Positions 55,722 to 64,000 of a stretch of DNA of 64,000 bases are shown piece after piece. Each line of letters starts with the position of its first letter. Within the stretch, counting starts at the first letter, position 1. This stretch comes from Ahniella sp. GTDB taxonomy: Bacteria > Pseudomonadota > Gammaproteobacteria > Xanthomonadales > Ahniellaceae. The notes below the pieces were generated by a model. That model saw nothing but the letters and a program-made list of their open reading frames with translations. It made no database searches and was not told the DNA's origin. The stretch covers positions 1 to 64,000 of the forward strand of contig JADJRU010000027.1 of NCBI GenBank assembly GCA_016712105.1, written 5' to 3'. A program made the translations under genes and the position numbers.

Positions 55722-56831
55722 ATGGCACACAAATCCGAAGTTCGATCTGACGGTCATTTCCTGGCTGGGCTGCTTCTTGTCATCGTGGCGGCACCTGCAA
55801 TGGCCTTGCCCTTGCCTGGATTCCCGCCCGGCGCGGTCTGGAACCAGGATGTCAGTGCCGCGGCCTTACATCCCAACTCGGCGTCGATGATCTCGACCCT
55901 GAACGGTCTCGGTGGCGCCAACTGCGGATTCGGCTTCTGCCGGATGCAGATCGATTTTTCCAATCACGTTGTTCATGCGCCGCCGGGTACGGCGACGCTG
56001 CCGATCGCCGATCATGCCAGTTACGGTTACTACAGCCCGGATTGTGATGCGACCGGTGCGGTGCCGGTGCCGGCGAACGGCGCCATCGAAGGCACCACCG
56101 GTTACGACTGCGACAACGACAACGACGACTGTCACTTGCTCGTTGTGCAGGGCTCGATGTTGTACGAGCTGTATTCAACCGACCGGAACGATACGCAGAC
56201 GGCCCTGAATACCTTGTGCCTGGCGACGTGGCGACTGGATGTGGTGTATCCGCCCGAAGGGCGTGGCGACCATTGCACCAGCGCCGATGCGGCCGGTTTT
56301 CCGATGGCGCCGCTGTTGTTCAACGCCGACGAGGTTGCGGCCGCGATCCCAGTCAGCGGCGACCTTGGACACGCCATTCGCTTCATCCTGCCGAATGATC
56401 GGATGGCCAGTGATGTCTCGCTTGGCGGTGTCTCTGGTCGGCTGTATGTGCGTCCGGCAACCCATGCGGGCGCACCATCAGGACCGGTCGGAAGTATGCC
56501 GTATGGTTCACGCCTGCGATTGCGCGCCGATTTTCCGCTGACCAATTACAGCGCCGGTGCGCAAGTCATTCTGCGGACGCTGAAGAAATACGGCATGGTG
56601 CTGGCCGATGGTGGCAACATCGCGCTGACTGCCGAAAGTGATCGGTACACCACGAATACCTGGGCTTCGGTCGGCGTCAACTCCCGCACATTCGACCTGA
56701 CCGCCGGTGCAACCAAAGTGCAGGTCAGCGATTTCCAGATCATCGATACCGGTCCACGGATTGCCGAAACCTATGACTGCGTGCCGACCGTGTTGCCGAC
56801 CGGATTGTTGTTCGCGAACGGATTCGAATAA
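55722..56831 (+). CDS. Secreted protein of unknown function ending in FANGFE
   Basis: 369 residues, signal peptide (HFLAGLLLVIVAAPAMA). Several Cys pairs (GGANCGFGFC, TGYDCDNDNDDCHL) and a body with GDLGHAIRFILPNDRMASD and ADGGNIALTAESD, reminiscent of secreted beta-helix or glycoside-hydrolase-like domains without a clear catalytic signature. The end LPTGLLFANGFE is a short Phe-Ala-Asn-Gly-Phe-Glu tail of the type seen at the C-termini of many secreted proteins in this order. Good GGAG site before ATG. Converges with the exoprotease. Confidence 0.72.
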   Translation: MAHKSEVRSDGHFLAGLLLVIVAAPAMALPLPGFPPGAVWNQDVSAAALHPNSASMISTLNGLGGANCGFGFCRMQIDFSNHVVHAPPGTATLPIADHASYGYYSPDCDATGAVPVPANGAIEGTTGYDCDNDNDDCHLLVVQGSMLYELYSTDRNDTQTALNTLCLATWRLDVVYPPEGRGDHCTSADAAGFPMAPLLFNADEVAAAIPVSGDLGHAIRFILPNDRMASDVSLGGVSGRLYVRPATHAGAPSGPVGSMPYGSRLRLRADFPLTNYSAGAQVILRTLKKYGMVLADGGNIALTAESDRYTTNTWASVGVNSRTFDLTAGATKVQVSDFQIIDTGPRIAETYDCVPTVLPTGLLFANGFE

Positions 56832-56873
56832 GCCCAGCTGTTGACGATGAGGCGTATGGCAAGCAGCTGGGCT
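56831..56873. terminator. Inverted repeat between two convergent secreted-protein genes
   Basis: AGCCCAGCTG / CAGCTGGGCT with a 23-base loop; starts at the last base of the preceding stop codon, followed by a GCTCAGCCCAGCCTACGG repeat-like tail. Confidence 0.6.
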
Positions 56874-56905
56874 TCGCTTGCGCTCAGCCCAGCCTACGGC
56901 CCGCC

Positions 56906-59900
56906 TTACGGTTGATAGGGCGGGGTGATCAGGATCATCGGCGACGACGACCGGTTCCAGGTACCGCTGATGTCGGCCGGGAACGTGAGGTTGCTGTTGA
57001 AGGTGGCACTGCTTGATGAACTGAAGGACATGCCCATCGTGCCGGTTTGTTTGGTGGTGTTGCCGAAGTCCGCGAAGTTGGGGCAGACCGGGCAGTGGGT
57101 GTACGCGAGGCTTGCGTTGATGGGCGCCCCACCGGCCAGGTTGATCGAGGATGCAGTCATCCAGCGCGGTTCGCCATCGGCATCAAACAGGAAGGCGAGC
57201 AAGCCGCGAATGGACTGGCCGTTGGCACTGAAGTCAGTCACGGTTGCGCCCCAGCCACTTTCATTGGGATTGAACCAGCCGCCGCTGCGATTGGTGTCGC
57301 CGACGAATCCGGTTTCATTGACGAAGCGCAGCTGTTTCTCGCCGACCATCGTGCCATTGAGGTTCCAGAAGAATGCGTATTCGTTGGAGTCATCGAGGTA
57401 GGTGACCCAGCCTTTGCCGACGCTGCTGCGACTCACGGCAAACGGCGCGGTGCCGGTCTGTCGAGTTTCGGTGAGGTCGGTTTCAACCTGTGTGCGCAAG
57501 CTGTTCCAGTTGCCGCCTTGCGTGTACCAGTAAGGCGAACGGTCGGCCTTTGCGGTGTACCAGATCGAGGCGAACTGGGTATCGGCGTCACGGGGAATGT
57601 TGAACGCCGCCGTGCCGCTGCCGAGTCGATTGAGGTTCTGGTACAGGCCGGATTTCGGCAGGGTCACTGCCGGTGCGGTCAGACCGCAAGCGCTGATGTT
57701 GCAACTGCCGCCGCCGCCGACCGTCGTCGACAGGATGTTCTTGCTGCGTGCCGAGAACGACTTGTCGTCGACCATGCCGAGGTAACTGGCGGACAGACTG
57801 CTACCGCACTGGGCCGTAGTCGGAACCTGCACGGGGATCGTGGCGTTGACGCTGCCACCCGAAGCCAGTGCGTTGGCGCGCACGAAAGGCCGGCCATTGA
57901 TGGCGAGTGCGGTCGGTGTGCTGGCGCCTGGCTGGGCGGTTGGATGGAAGAAACAGACCGAACGACTGGCCGGTGCCGAAGCCGTGTTGCAGGCATATTC
58001 GTTGCGCACGCTCTGGTTGTAGTCCTGGATACCGATCGTGGCCGACGCGCCGTTGCCGGGCAGTGCCGTGACGTACTGGTAGACGATCTCGTAACTCTGG
58101 TCGTACAGGATTGCCTGCACCACGGCATTACCATCGACCGTGGTCGAGTTCACGTATCGACCGACGTTGTTCCATTCGAACACGGTGCAACCCTGATTGG
58201 CCGCACCGGCATCGGAGGGCCGAGGGCACGTAGAGAAGTAGGCGCGACGCAGACTGCCGCCGGACTGAACCACGAGATCGTCGTGCAGCACCTGCAGGTA
58301 GCCATTTTCTGGACCAGTCGGATAGATGCCACAGGAATTCTGGAACTCGCCGCCGCCATCATCCTGCGCGGTCGCCAGATAGCCGTTTGTCGACATCAGG
58401 ATGCTGGAGAGGTTGCGTCCGTAATAGTTGAAAGGCGTTGGGCCCAACTGCAGGTTCGCTGCGGCGCCGTCATCGAGTGCATTGCCATTGCCGGCGGGAA
58501 CCAATGTCAGGTTCTGGGCGGCAGCCATATTGATCGCCTGGAACCGGCACACCTGGCTGGTGCTGTCGGCACGGGTGTAGCCGAAGGAATCTGCCGTGCC
58601 TGCCAGGCCACTGCCGCCGCCACCGGATACGGAGCCCGGCGCAAACACGAACACGCCGTTGTCGACGCCGTTGCCGCCTGAATTGCTGATCGACACCGGG
58701 ATGTTCCAGCGTTCGCCTGGTTCCATCACTGCATCGTTGTCGCCACAGGTCTGGACCGGCGCACTTTCGGTGACCACGATGTCGGGCGCGCTGACATTGA
58801 TCGCGCGGGTGGCCTGGAACGAGCAGCTGCCGGCGTCGGTGACCGTGGCCTTGACCGTGGTCGACGTGGCGCGCACATATCGGGGCGACAGTGTCGTCGA
58901 ACTGCCGACGCCCGTCGTCGTGCGGTCGATGACTCCGTCGTCGTCGACATCCCAGGCGACTTGATAGGGGCCGGTGCCGCCGGAAATCGTCAGCGTGAAG
59001 TCAATCGGCGTATCGACGCTTGGGTTTGCGGAGCTGGCGGTCAGCGTGGCGGTGACGTTACATGCGGGGCCGGAGTCGAGTCCGTCGAGCGTGGTGACGC
59101 CCGAACTGACCGGATCGAGATGATCGCGCATGCGCGTGGCCGAAGTGCCGAGACCGTCCCAGGCGTGGGCGAGTTTGCCGTAGTCGTCGAACATGCTTGG
59201 GATCGCCACATCGCACGCCGAGAATCCGCCGGACAAGACACCGACCAGCCGATGGTCTGAGTTGTACAGAGGCGATCCGGAAGAACCACCTTCCGTCACA
59301 CTGGTTGGCAGGACTCCTGTACCAGTGATGTTGGGCAGAATGGGCGGTGTGAGGTCCCAGTTGATACGCCAATGCATGTTTTGAACTTGGCCGCCGATGT
59401 AGTTGGCTGTGAAGGCGTTGGTATCGCCGAACGTGATCCGTTTCTCGTCGCCCGAAGGGTGGTGAATGGTTGCGCACAGTCCGATCGTTGAGGAAGTCGA
59501 ACTCGGCACCGAACAAGTCGGTGCGATGTCGCGCCTATCCCAGCCGCCCCAGAACAGGTTAAAAGCAGGGTTCGCTGGATCGTCCAGTTCAAGTAAAGTC
59601 CAATCACTCTTGGTCGTCGGACTCGCAAAGTTATTCACGATCGAAGGAGTTGCCGCCAGAAAAATAGCACCAGTCTGGAACTGGTTTTCTGGTCCGACAC
59701 CGATTTGTCCGCTGGCAGTCGAACCGGGCCGACGGCAAGTGGGCGATTCAAAATTCCAGAAGGCAACCAGCGAAGCCGCGTTCCCGGCGGTGATTTCGCA
59801 ATGCGATGCGGTGGCAAGCAACATGCGCCGATTATTGGCGGAATTATTGACTAACGATGCCGAACAGATGCGGTTTCCCGATGTGCCGATCGACGCAACC

Positions 59901-60526
59901 GCCCGCCGCTCTCGATTCCAGGTGTCACTGCTGCCGAGACAAGCCACATCGGTGTTGCAGGTGCCGGACTTGCAGACTTTCCCCGGAAACGAAAAGCCAC
60001 GATAACCCTGATTGATGCGCGTCAGGTCCAGTTCGACGAGTCGATACACATCTGCCGGTGCGGTAACGCTGAGCGTCACAGCCTGTGCACTGACCGGTGG
60101 CGTCCACAACTCGCGATGGGATTCGTTGTCGGCCGACGTGAACGGACGGATTTTTTCGGTGCCGTCGCTGGCCTCGACGCGGAGTTCGGCGCCTTCCGGC
60201 AGCCAGTAGCGCGTAAAGCCGAAGTTGAGATGAGCCGCCCCGGGGGCTTTGACCTCGTAGGTCCAGCGCATGTTGCCGTCGCGCTGCCGGATCCACTTGC
60301 CATGGGTCTGCGGCGTAATCGACACCTCGAACGGCACCGCGTAACGCCAGCCACCCGGGTTGCCCTTGGCGTCGGCCGCTGCGTCTTCGGCCAATGTCTT
60401 GGCCATGTCGAGTTCCGGAACCGTGGTTTCGGTGGTGCCCGCCGCAAGCGTGGAGACTTTGTCTTCCATGGCGTGGGCGCTGCCAGCTAGGCAAAGTGCG
60501 GTCAGGAGCAGGGTCAATCTGGACAT
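56906..60526 (-). CDS. Large secreted serine protease, lysyl-endopeptidase-like
   Basis: 1206 residues, signal peptide (MSRLTLLLTALCLAGSAHA). A propeptide (to about 195) has LPEGAELRVEASDG and IRPFTSADNESHRELWTPPV. The trypsin-fold domain (about 200-475) has His242 (LATASHCEI), Asp308 (SDWTLLELDD) and Ser416 (GGSSGSPLYN), with paired Cys. A PKD-like domain follows (YQVAWDVDDDGVIDRTTTGV, about 520-590), then a nidogen-like segment (FNYYGRNLSSILMSTNGYLA) and a tryptophan-rich C-terminal beta domain (WYTAKADRSPYWYTQGGNWN, GGWFNPNESGWGATVTDF). Close in layout to Lysobacter/Achromobacter lysyl endopeptidase but with longer C-terminal parts. Exported by Sec, likely to the medium by type II secretion. 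Confidence 0.88.
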   Translation of the reverse strand: MSRLTLLLTALCLAGSAHAMEDKVSTLAAGTTETTVPELDMAKTLAEDAAADAKGNPGGWRYAVPFEVSITPQTHGKWIRQRDGNMRWTYEVKAPGAAHLNFGFTRYWLPEGAELRVEASDGTEKIRPFTSADNESHRELWTPPVSAQAVTLSVTAPADVYRLVELDLTRINQGYRGFSFPGKVCKSGTCNTDVACLGSSDTWNRERRAVASIGTSGNRICSASLVNNSANNRRMLLATASHCEITAGNAASLVAFWNFESPTCRRPGSTASGQIGVGPENQFQTGAIFLAATPSIVNNFASPTTKSDWTLLELDDPANPAFNLFWGGWDRRDIAPTCSVPSSTSSTIGLCATIHHPSGDEKRITFGDTNAFTANYIGGQVQNMHWRINWDLTPPILPNITGTGVLPTSVTEGGSSGSPLYNSDHRLVGVLSGGFSACDVAIPSMFDDYGKLAHAWDGLGTSATRMRDHLDPVSSGVTTLDGLDSGPACNVTATLTASSANPSVDTPIDFTLTISGGTGPYQVAWDVDDDGVIDRTTTGVGSSTTLSPRYVRATSTTVKATVTDAGSCSFQATRAINVSAPDIVVTESAPVQTCGDNDAVMEPGERWNIPVSISNSGGNGVDNGVFVFAPGSVSGGGGSGLAGTADSFGYTRADSTSQVCRFQAINMAAAQNLTLVPAGNGNALDDGAAANLQLGPTPFNYYGRNLSSILMSTNGYLATAQDDGGGEFQNSCGIYPTGPENGYLQVLHDDLVVQSGGSLRRAYFSTCPRPSDAGAANQGCTVFEWNNVGRYVNSTTVDGNAVVQAILYDQSYEIVYQYVTALPGNGASATIGIQDYNQSVRNEYACNTASAPASRSVCFFHPTAQPGASTPTALAINGRPFVRANALASGGSVNATIPVQVPTTAQCGSSLSASYLGMVDDKSFSARSKNILSTTVGGGGSCNISACGLTAPAVTLPKSGLYQNLNRLGSGTAAFNIPRDADTQFASIWYTAKADRSPYWYTQGGNWNSLRTQVETDLTETRQTGTAPFAVSRSSVGKGWVTYLDDSNEYAFFWNLNGTMVGEKQLRFVNETGFVGDTNRSGGWFNPNESGWGATVTDFSANGQSIRGLLAFLFDADGEPRWMTASSINLAGGAPINASLAYTHCPVCPNFADFGNTTKQTGTMGMSFSSSSSATFNSNLTFPADISGTWNRSSSPMILITPPYQP

Positions 60527-60680
60527 GGGAAATCCTCGTGATTCAAGCGCTGAGCATACTGCCAGCGGTTACCTGAGTTTGCGGGATGGGTCGTGGTTCG
60601 GATGTTAGGACTGAAACGCCGAAGGTCGCCAATACGCATACACGATTCACCCCGATTCGTCTGTTCGCTCGTTGGAGCCC

Positions 60681-61121
60681 ATGACCGCCCCGGTCAGCCA
60701 ATGTCAGGAGCCGCCCACGAGCTTTTCCCGTCCGTCGTCCCGTTCGTCCGATATCTCCGGCATCAACGTCACGCCGCTGATCGATGTGATGTTGTGCCTG
60801 CTGGTGATCTTCCTGATTTCCGCGCCGGTGCTCGCTGAACGGGTGCCTCTGGACCTGCCGCAGCGTTGTCCGGGTTGTCCGACGCCCACTCGCCCCGACC
60901 CTTTGGCGGTGAGCATCAACGGAGCGGGCCAGGTTCGGATCGACGGACAGGTCTTGCCTCCGTCGGCGCTCGAAGCCGAGTTCCAGTTGGCACTGCGGCG
61001 CCAGCCAGGGCAGGGGATCCTGATTTCGATCGCACCCAGCGCGCCCTACGATGCATTGGTGCAGGTGTTGGGGAGTGCCCATAACAGCGGGATCCGCAGC
61101 ATTTCGTTTGCCGGCAATTGA
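60681..61121 (+). CDS. exbD: ExbD/TolR-type biopolymer transport protein
   Basis: 146 residues: one helix (INVTPLIDVMLCLLVIFLIS) containing the essential membrane Asp, then a periplasmic domain (PLAVSINGAGQVRIDGQVLP, ILISIAPSAPYDALVQVLG). Part of a proton-driven motor with an ExbB/TolQ protein, but none is next to it. An LPQRCPGCPTP segment with two Cys is unusual. TTGGAG ribosome site six bases before ATG 60681. Confidence 0.86.
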   Translation: MTAPVSQCQEPPTSFSRPSSRSSDISGINVTPLIDVMLCLLVIFLISAPVLAERVPLDLPQRCPGCPTPTRPDPLAVSINGAGQVRIDGQVLPPSALEAEFQLALRRQPGQGILISIAPSAPYDALVQVLGSAHNSGIRSISFAGN

Positions 61122-61210
61122 CGAGCCGGTGACGTGGCCCGCCAAACCGCTTGATCGCGGCGCACTTTGCCCGGATGATCGGACCAACCTCCATAGTGCG
61201 GGAAGAAGTC

Positions 61211-61690
61211 ATGACAGAACGGGTCTGGGTCGTATTGCGGCATGCCAAGGCGGAAGGCGAATCGGCAGACGGGCGTGATTTCTCGCGGCGGCTGACGCCC
61301 GAGGGTGCGCGTGATGCCAAGGCAGCTTCGGCCTGGCTGGTGAGTCACCTCGCCGGGCGGGTTCCGCGTATCGTGACCTCACCGGCGCAACGGGCGCTTG
61401 CGACCGCACAGATCGTTCAGGAAGGTCTGGGCAGCAACCTCATCACCGACCCTCGCATTTACGAGGCGACACCGGGCACTTTGCTGGACGTGCTGAACGA
61501 CCATGCCGGCGAGGGCGTGTCCATTCTGGTCGGCCACAACCCCGGGCTCGAACAACTGGTCGCCTTGTTGTGTGAAGGCCGTTCCGGTGAGTTCCGCGGC
61601 ATGACCACCGCAGGCGTGGCCTGGATCGACGTGCCGAATGGCGAAGTCGAGCCGGGGCAGGGCAGTCTGAAAGCATTCTGGTGGCCCTGA
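61211..61690 (+). CDS. sixA: Phosphohistidine phosphatase SixA-like
   Basis: 159 residues of the histidine phosphatase superfamily. Catalytic RHG motif is VLRHAKAE (RHA), second Arg in SPAQRALATAQ, late His in ILVGHNPGLEQLV. In E. coli SixA removes phosphate from histidine phosphotransfer proteins. ATG 61211 has GAAG upstream. Confidence 0.87.
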   Translation: MTERVWVVLRHAKAEGESADGRDFSRRLTPEGARDAKAASAWLVSHLAGRVPRIVTSPAQRALATAQIVQEGLGSNLITDPRIYEATPGTLLDVLNDHAGEGVSILVGHNPGLEQLVALLCEGRSGEFRGMTTAGVAWIDVPNGEVEPGQGSLKAFWWP

Positions 61691-61699
61691 GGCACATGA

Positions 61700-62366
61700 T
61701 TGGTGCGTCCCTGGTTTCCCGGCGAGAGTGGGTACACGAGGCCGAGATCGTGGCGACGCACCCTGCTGCCGATGGTTCTGGCAGGGTGGCTCTTCGCGGT
61801 GTTGGCGACGGCAGCCACGCCGACCGCGGATCCCCTCATCGCTGAGCCCGCGGTTCAGGTCTGGCAGATCCACACCGATCGATCCGGTGCCGATTTCGAG
61901 GTTCGGGCGCTGGGCATCATTCCGGTTCGTGGCCGCTTTGTGGCACTGGTGGTGCCATGACCCGTGCACCCGATGCGGAACGGTCGAAGTGGTCGTGCCC
62001 GTTGGGCAGCTCCAGATGAAGTCGCAGAGCCGTCGTGACTGGGCTTTGGGGGATGAGTTCTTCGATGCAGCCCGTCATCCGAAGATTCGATTTTCTGCGT
62101 CGCTGAAAATGGATCAAATGCTGAAAGCGCTTGCCGATGGCAAGGTGTTCGACATTGATGGCCAGCTCAGCCTGCGTGGTGAAACGCACGGACAGCGGTT
62201 CCAGGTGACGCAGAGCACCTGCGAATTCACCAGCAAAAGTGCCTGCGATATCGAACTGAGTGCCGATATCTCGCGCAAACGGTTCGGCATGGCGGCGCAC
62301 TCGTTCGCGCTGGCCGACAACGTGTCGATGAAGATTCAGCTTCATCTGGTCATGCTGGCGCCATGA
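61700..62366 (+). CDS. YceI-family periplasmic protein (one frameshift; start uncertain)
   Basis: Lipocalin-like beta-barrel protein binding polyisoprenoid or other hydrophobic ligands. First frame: hydrophobic signal (TLLPMVLAGWLFAVLATAA) and QIHTDRSGADFEVRALGI, VRGRF; a base change near 61945; second frame: QSRRDWALGDEFFDAARHPK, IRFSASLKM, FDIDGQLSLRGETHGQRFQV, DISRKRFGMAAHSFALADNV, the usual YceI end. No ATG with a complete signal is seen; TTG 61700 or GTG 61703 are possible. Stop overlaps the next start (ATGA). Confidence 0.8.
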
Positions 62367-64000
62367 GCGCTTACCTATCTTTGGCCGCACGACAAAGACT
62401 TTCGTTGATTCTGGTGGTGATGGTTGCCCTGGGGCAATCGGCCTGCACCGGAAGGCATGCTTTGTACCGATCGGCCGAACAGGTGGCACGGGCCAGCCAA
62501 GTGCATGACATTCGCTGCGCGCCACCCGAACACTGCGCGCAACCATCGGACTGGCAGCGCGACGCCGATGCGCTGGCGATTTCTGCCGAGGGTACTGCCG
62601 GAACCCACGAGCTCACCTTGCTCGAAGATGGCACCGATGCGCTGGCGGCGCGGATCCACCTGATCCGGAGCGCGCGCGAGTCCATCGCGCTCCAACCCTT
62701 CATCTTCGAACCCGACGAAACCGGCAAGCTGGTGCTGCGCGAACTGATGGCTGCCGCCGAACGTGGTGTGCGGGTGCAGATCCTGCTCGACCAGTTGTTC
62801 TCGCTCGACAGCCGCAAGTTGCTCGCGCGCCTGGCCATGAGTCGCACCAATTTCGAAGTGCGTGTCTACAACCCGACGTTCAACGAAGCCCAGACCGCGC
62901 CGCTGGAGTTTGCCGCGGGGATCGTCTGCTGCTTCAAACGGTTCAACCAGCGCAGCCACAACAAGTTGTTCCTGATCGACGACCGGATCGCCATTCTGGG
63001 TGGCCGCAACATTTCGAACCACTACTTCGATCTGGCGGAAGACTTCAATTACCACGACCGCGATGTGGTGATCGTGGGGCCGGAAACGCTGCCGATGCGC
63101 GCCTCGTTCGAGCAATTCTGGGCGCACGAACGCACCCGTTCCATGTGGCAACTCAACGATGTGGCGCAACGTTTGGTGGATGGTATGCCGGACGGGCCGC
63201 TGACTGCCGAGGATTTCGAGGTCGGCGAACGACTTCAGCGGTTCGTGACCTTGGCGGATGATCCGGAATGGCTGGCGCGATTGCGCGCAACACGCGTCGA
63301 GGCGGCGCGAGTCAGCTACTTCTCCGATCCGCCCGACAAACCTTTCGTGACGCTCGTAGCCAGACGCGACTTGAGTCAACGAATGGTCGAGCTGATCGCT
63401 TCGGCCGATACCGAATTGCTGCTGCAGACGCCTTACATGTTGTTGTCGCGACCGGCGCGCAAGACCTTTCTGCAGATGGCCAAAGACAAGCCAGACCTGC
63501 GGCGGCGCGTATCCTCGAACAGTCTCGCCGCCACCGACGCCTGGCCGGTGTATGCCCTGGCGCACAAACACCGCCGGTTTTACCTGGAAGACCTTGGCTT
63601 CGAATTACACGAGTTCAAGCCTTACCAGGTACTCCGATGCGGCGCTGAGAGCCAAACCGCCGAACTTCGTGAAGAGCTCGCTGAACATCGTGAGCCGGCG
63701 GGCCCCGCCGTTGAACCGGACCATTCCCCGGCGCAGCCTGCATTCCAAATCAATCGTGATCGATCGCGAAATCGGCATCGTCGGCTCGCACAACTTCGAT
63801 CCGCGCTCGACCTGGCTGAATACCGAGAACGGCATCATCGTCTGGGACCATCGATTCGCCGAAGCGCTTGCTGCCGAGATCGAACATGACATGGCTCCGG
63901 AGCAGAGTTGGATCGTCGCGCGCAAGGCCGACATGCGCTTTCTGACCCCGATCAACCAGACCATCGAGCGCGCGACCGAGTGGTTGCCCCTGTTCGATCT
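62363..64000 (+). CDS. Phospholipase D-family lipoprotein, cardiolipin synthase ClsC-like (one frameshift; runs off window)
   Basis: Lipoprotein signal (LSLILVVMVALGQSAC). Two HKD active sites: HNKLFLIDDRIAILGGRN and, after a base change near 63630, HSKSIVIDREIGIVGSHNFD with DPRSTWLNTENG. Between them SIALQPFIFEPDETGKLV and YHDRDVVIVGP, as in ClsC-type cardiolipin synthases or related phosphatidyltransferases in the envelope. The 3' end is outside the window. Confidence 0.86.

Noticed and set aside
57047..58681. 544-codon open frame opposite the exoprotease
   Set aside because: Antisense shadow; the minus-strand protease has signal peptide and catalytic motifs.

Overview
The window looks like chromosome of a Gammaproteobacterium of the order Lysobacterales (Xanthomonadales). 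It has high G+C, an rpoE-rseA-rseB-mucD block followed by lepA-lepB-DUF4845-rnc-era-recO, a thrABC operon, a MetX/serine acyltransferase next to a cysteine dioxygenase, a secreted DUF3011 protein, lysyl-endopeptidase-like exoprotease and the G/C-rich intergenic hairpin repeats common in that order. Genus and species cannot be named from sequence alone. No prophage, insertion sequence, CRISPR array or replication origin was seen.

Layout. 1-5.8 kb: kynurenine 3-monooxygenase and a FadB-type beta-oxidation protein (minus strand), then a small Ycf46-like protein and a c-di-GMP protein (plus). 5.8-9.6 kb: sigma-E envelope-stress operon with a candidate self-activated promoter. 9.8-15.1 kb: lepA to recO, nearly all genes overlapping or touching. 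15-18.3 kb: divergent response regulator and a YdbH/YdbL envelope pair. 18.4-21 kb: cold-shock gene with three terminators, repeats, cdo-metX. 21.2-26.6 kb: rng-yhdP. 26.7-29.1 kb: an unusual alpha/beta-hydrolase-subtilisin fusion. 29-31.5 kb: slipin, repeats and tRNA relics. 31.5-36.7 kb: a compact set for breakdown and uptake of murein peptides (NlpC/P60, dipeptide epimerase, YkuD enzyme, dicarboxylate symporter) with a divergent D-Ala-D-Ala dipeptidase. 37.2-43.6 kb: thrCBA and a PQQ sugar dehydrogenase-cytochrome c fusion. 43.8-49.3 kb: cmk-rpsA-ihfB-lapA-lapB-wecA-like. 49.3-54.3 kb is the most accessory part: a broken duplication of wecA 3' end plus a hydrolase, a sorting-signal protein lodged between the copies, and an AbiE-like two-gene toxin-antitoxin candidate with upstream direct repeats. 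54.4-64 kb: tRNA-Val, secreted proteins, a 1206-residue exoprotease, exbD, sixA, a YceI protein and a phospholipase D-family lipoprotein running off the end.

A warning for any reader: at least a dozen conserved genes, including essential ones (rpoE, era, rpsA, ihfB, rng), are interrupted by 1-2 base indels, often at short G/C runs, and lepB holds an in-frame TAG. In every case the reading frame resumes with intact conserved sequence. This pattern fits sequencing or assembly error better than real decay; coordinates below are given for the whole restored gene and the break is stated. The wecA and hydrolase duplicates at 49-51 kb are different: their divergence is spread over the whole length and is real decay.
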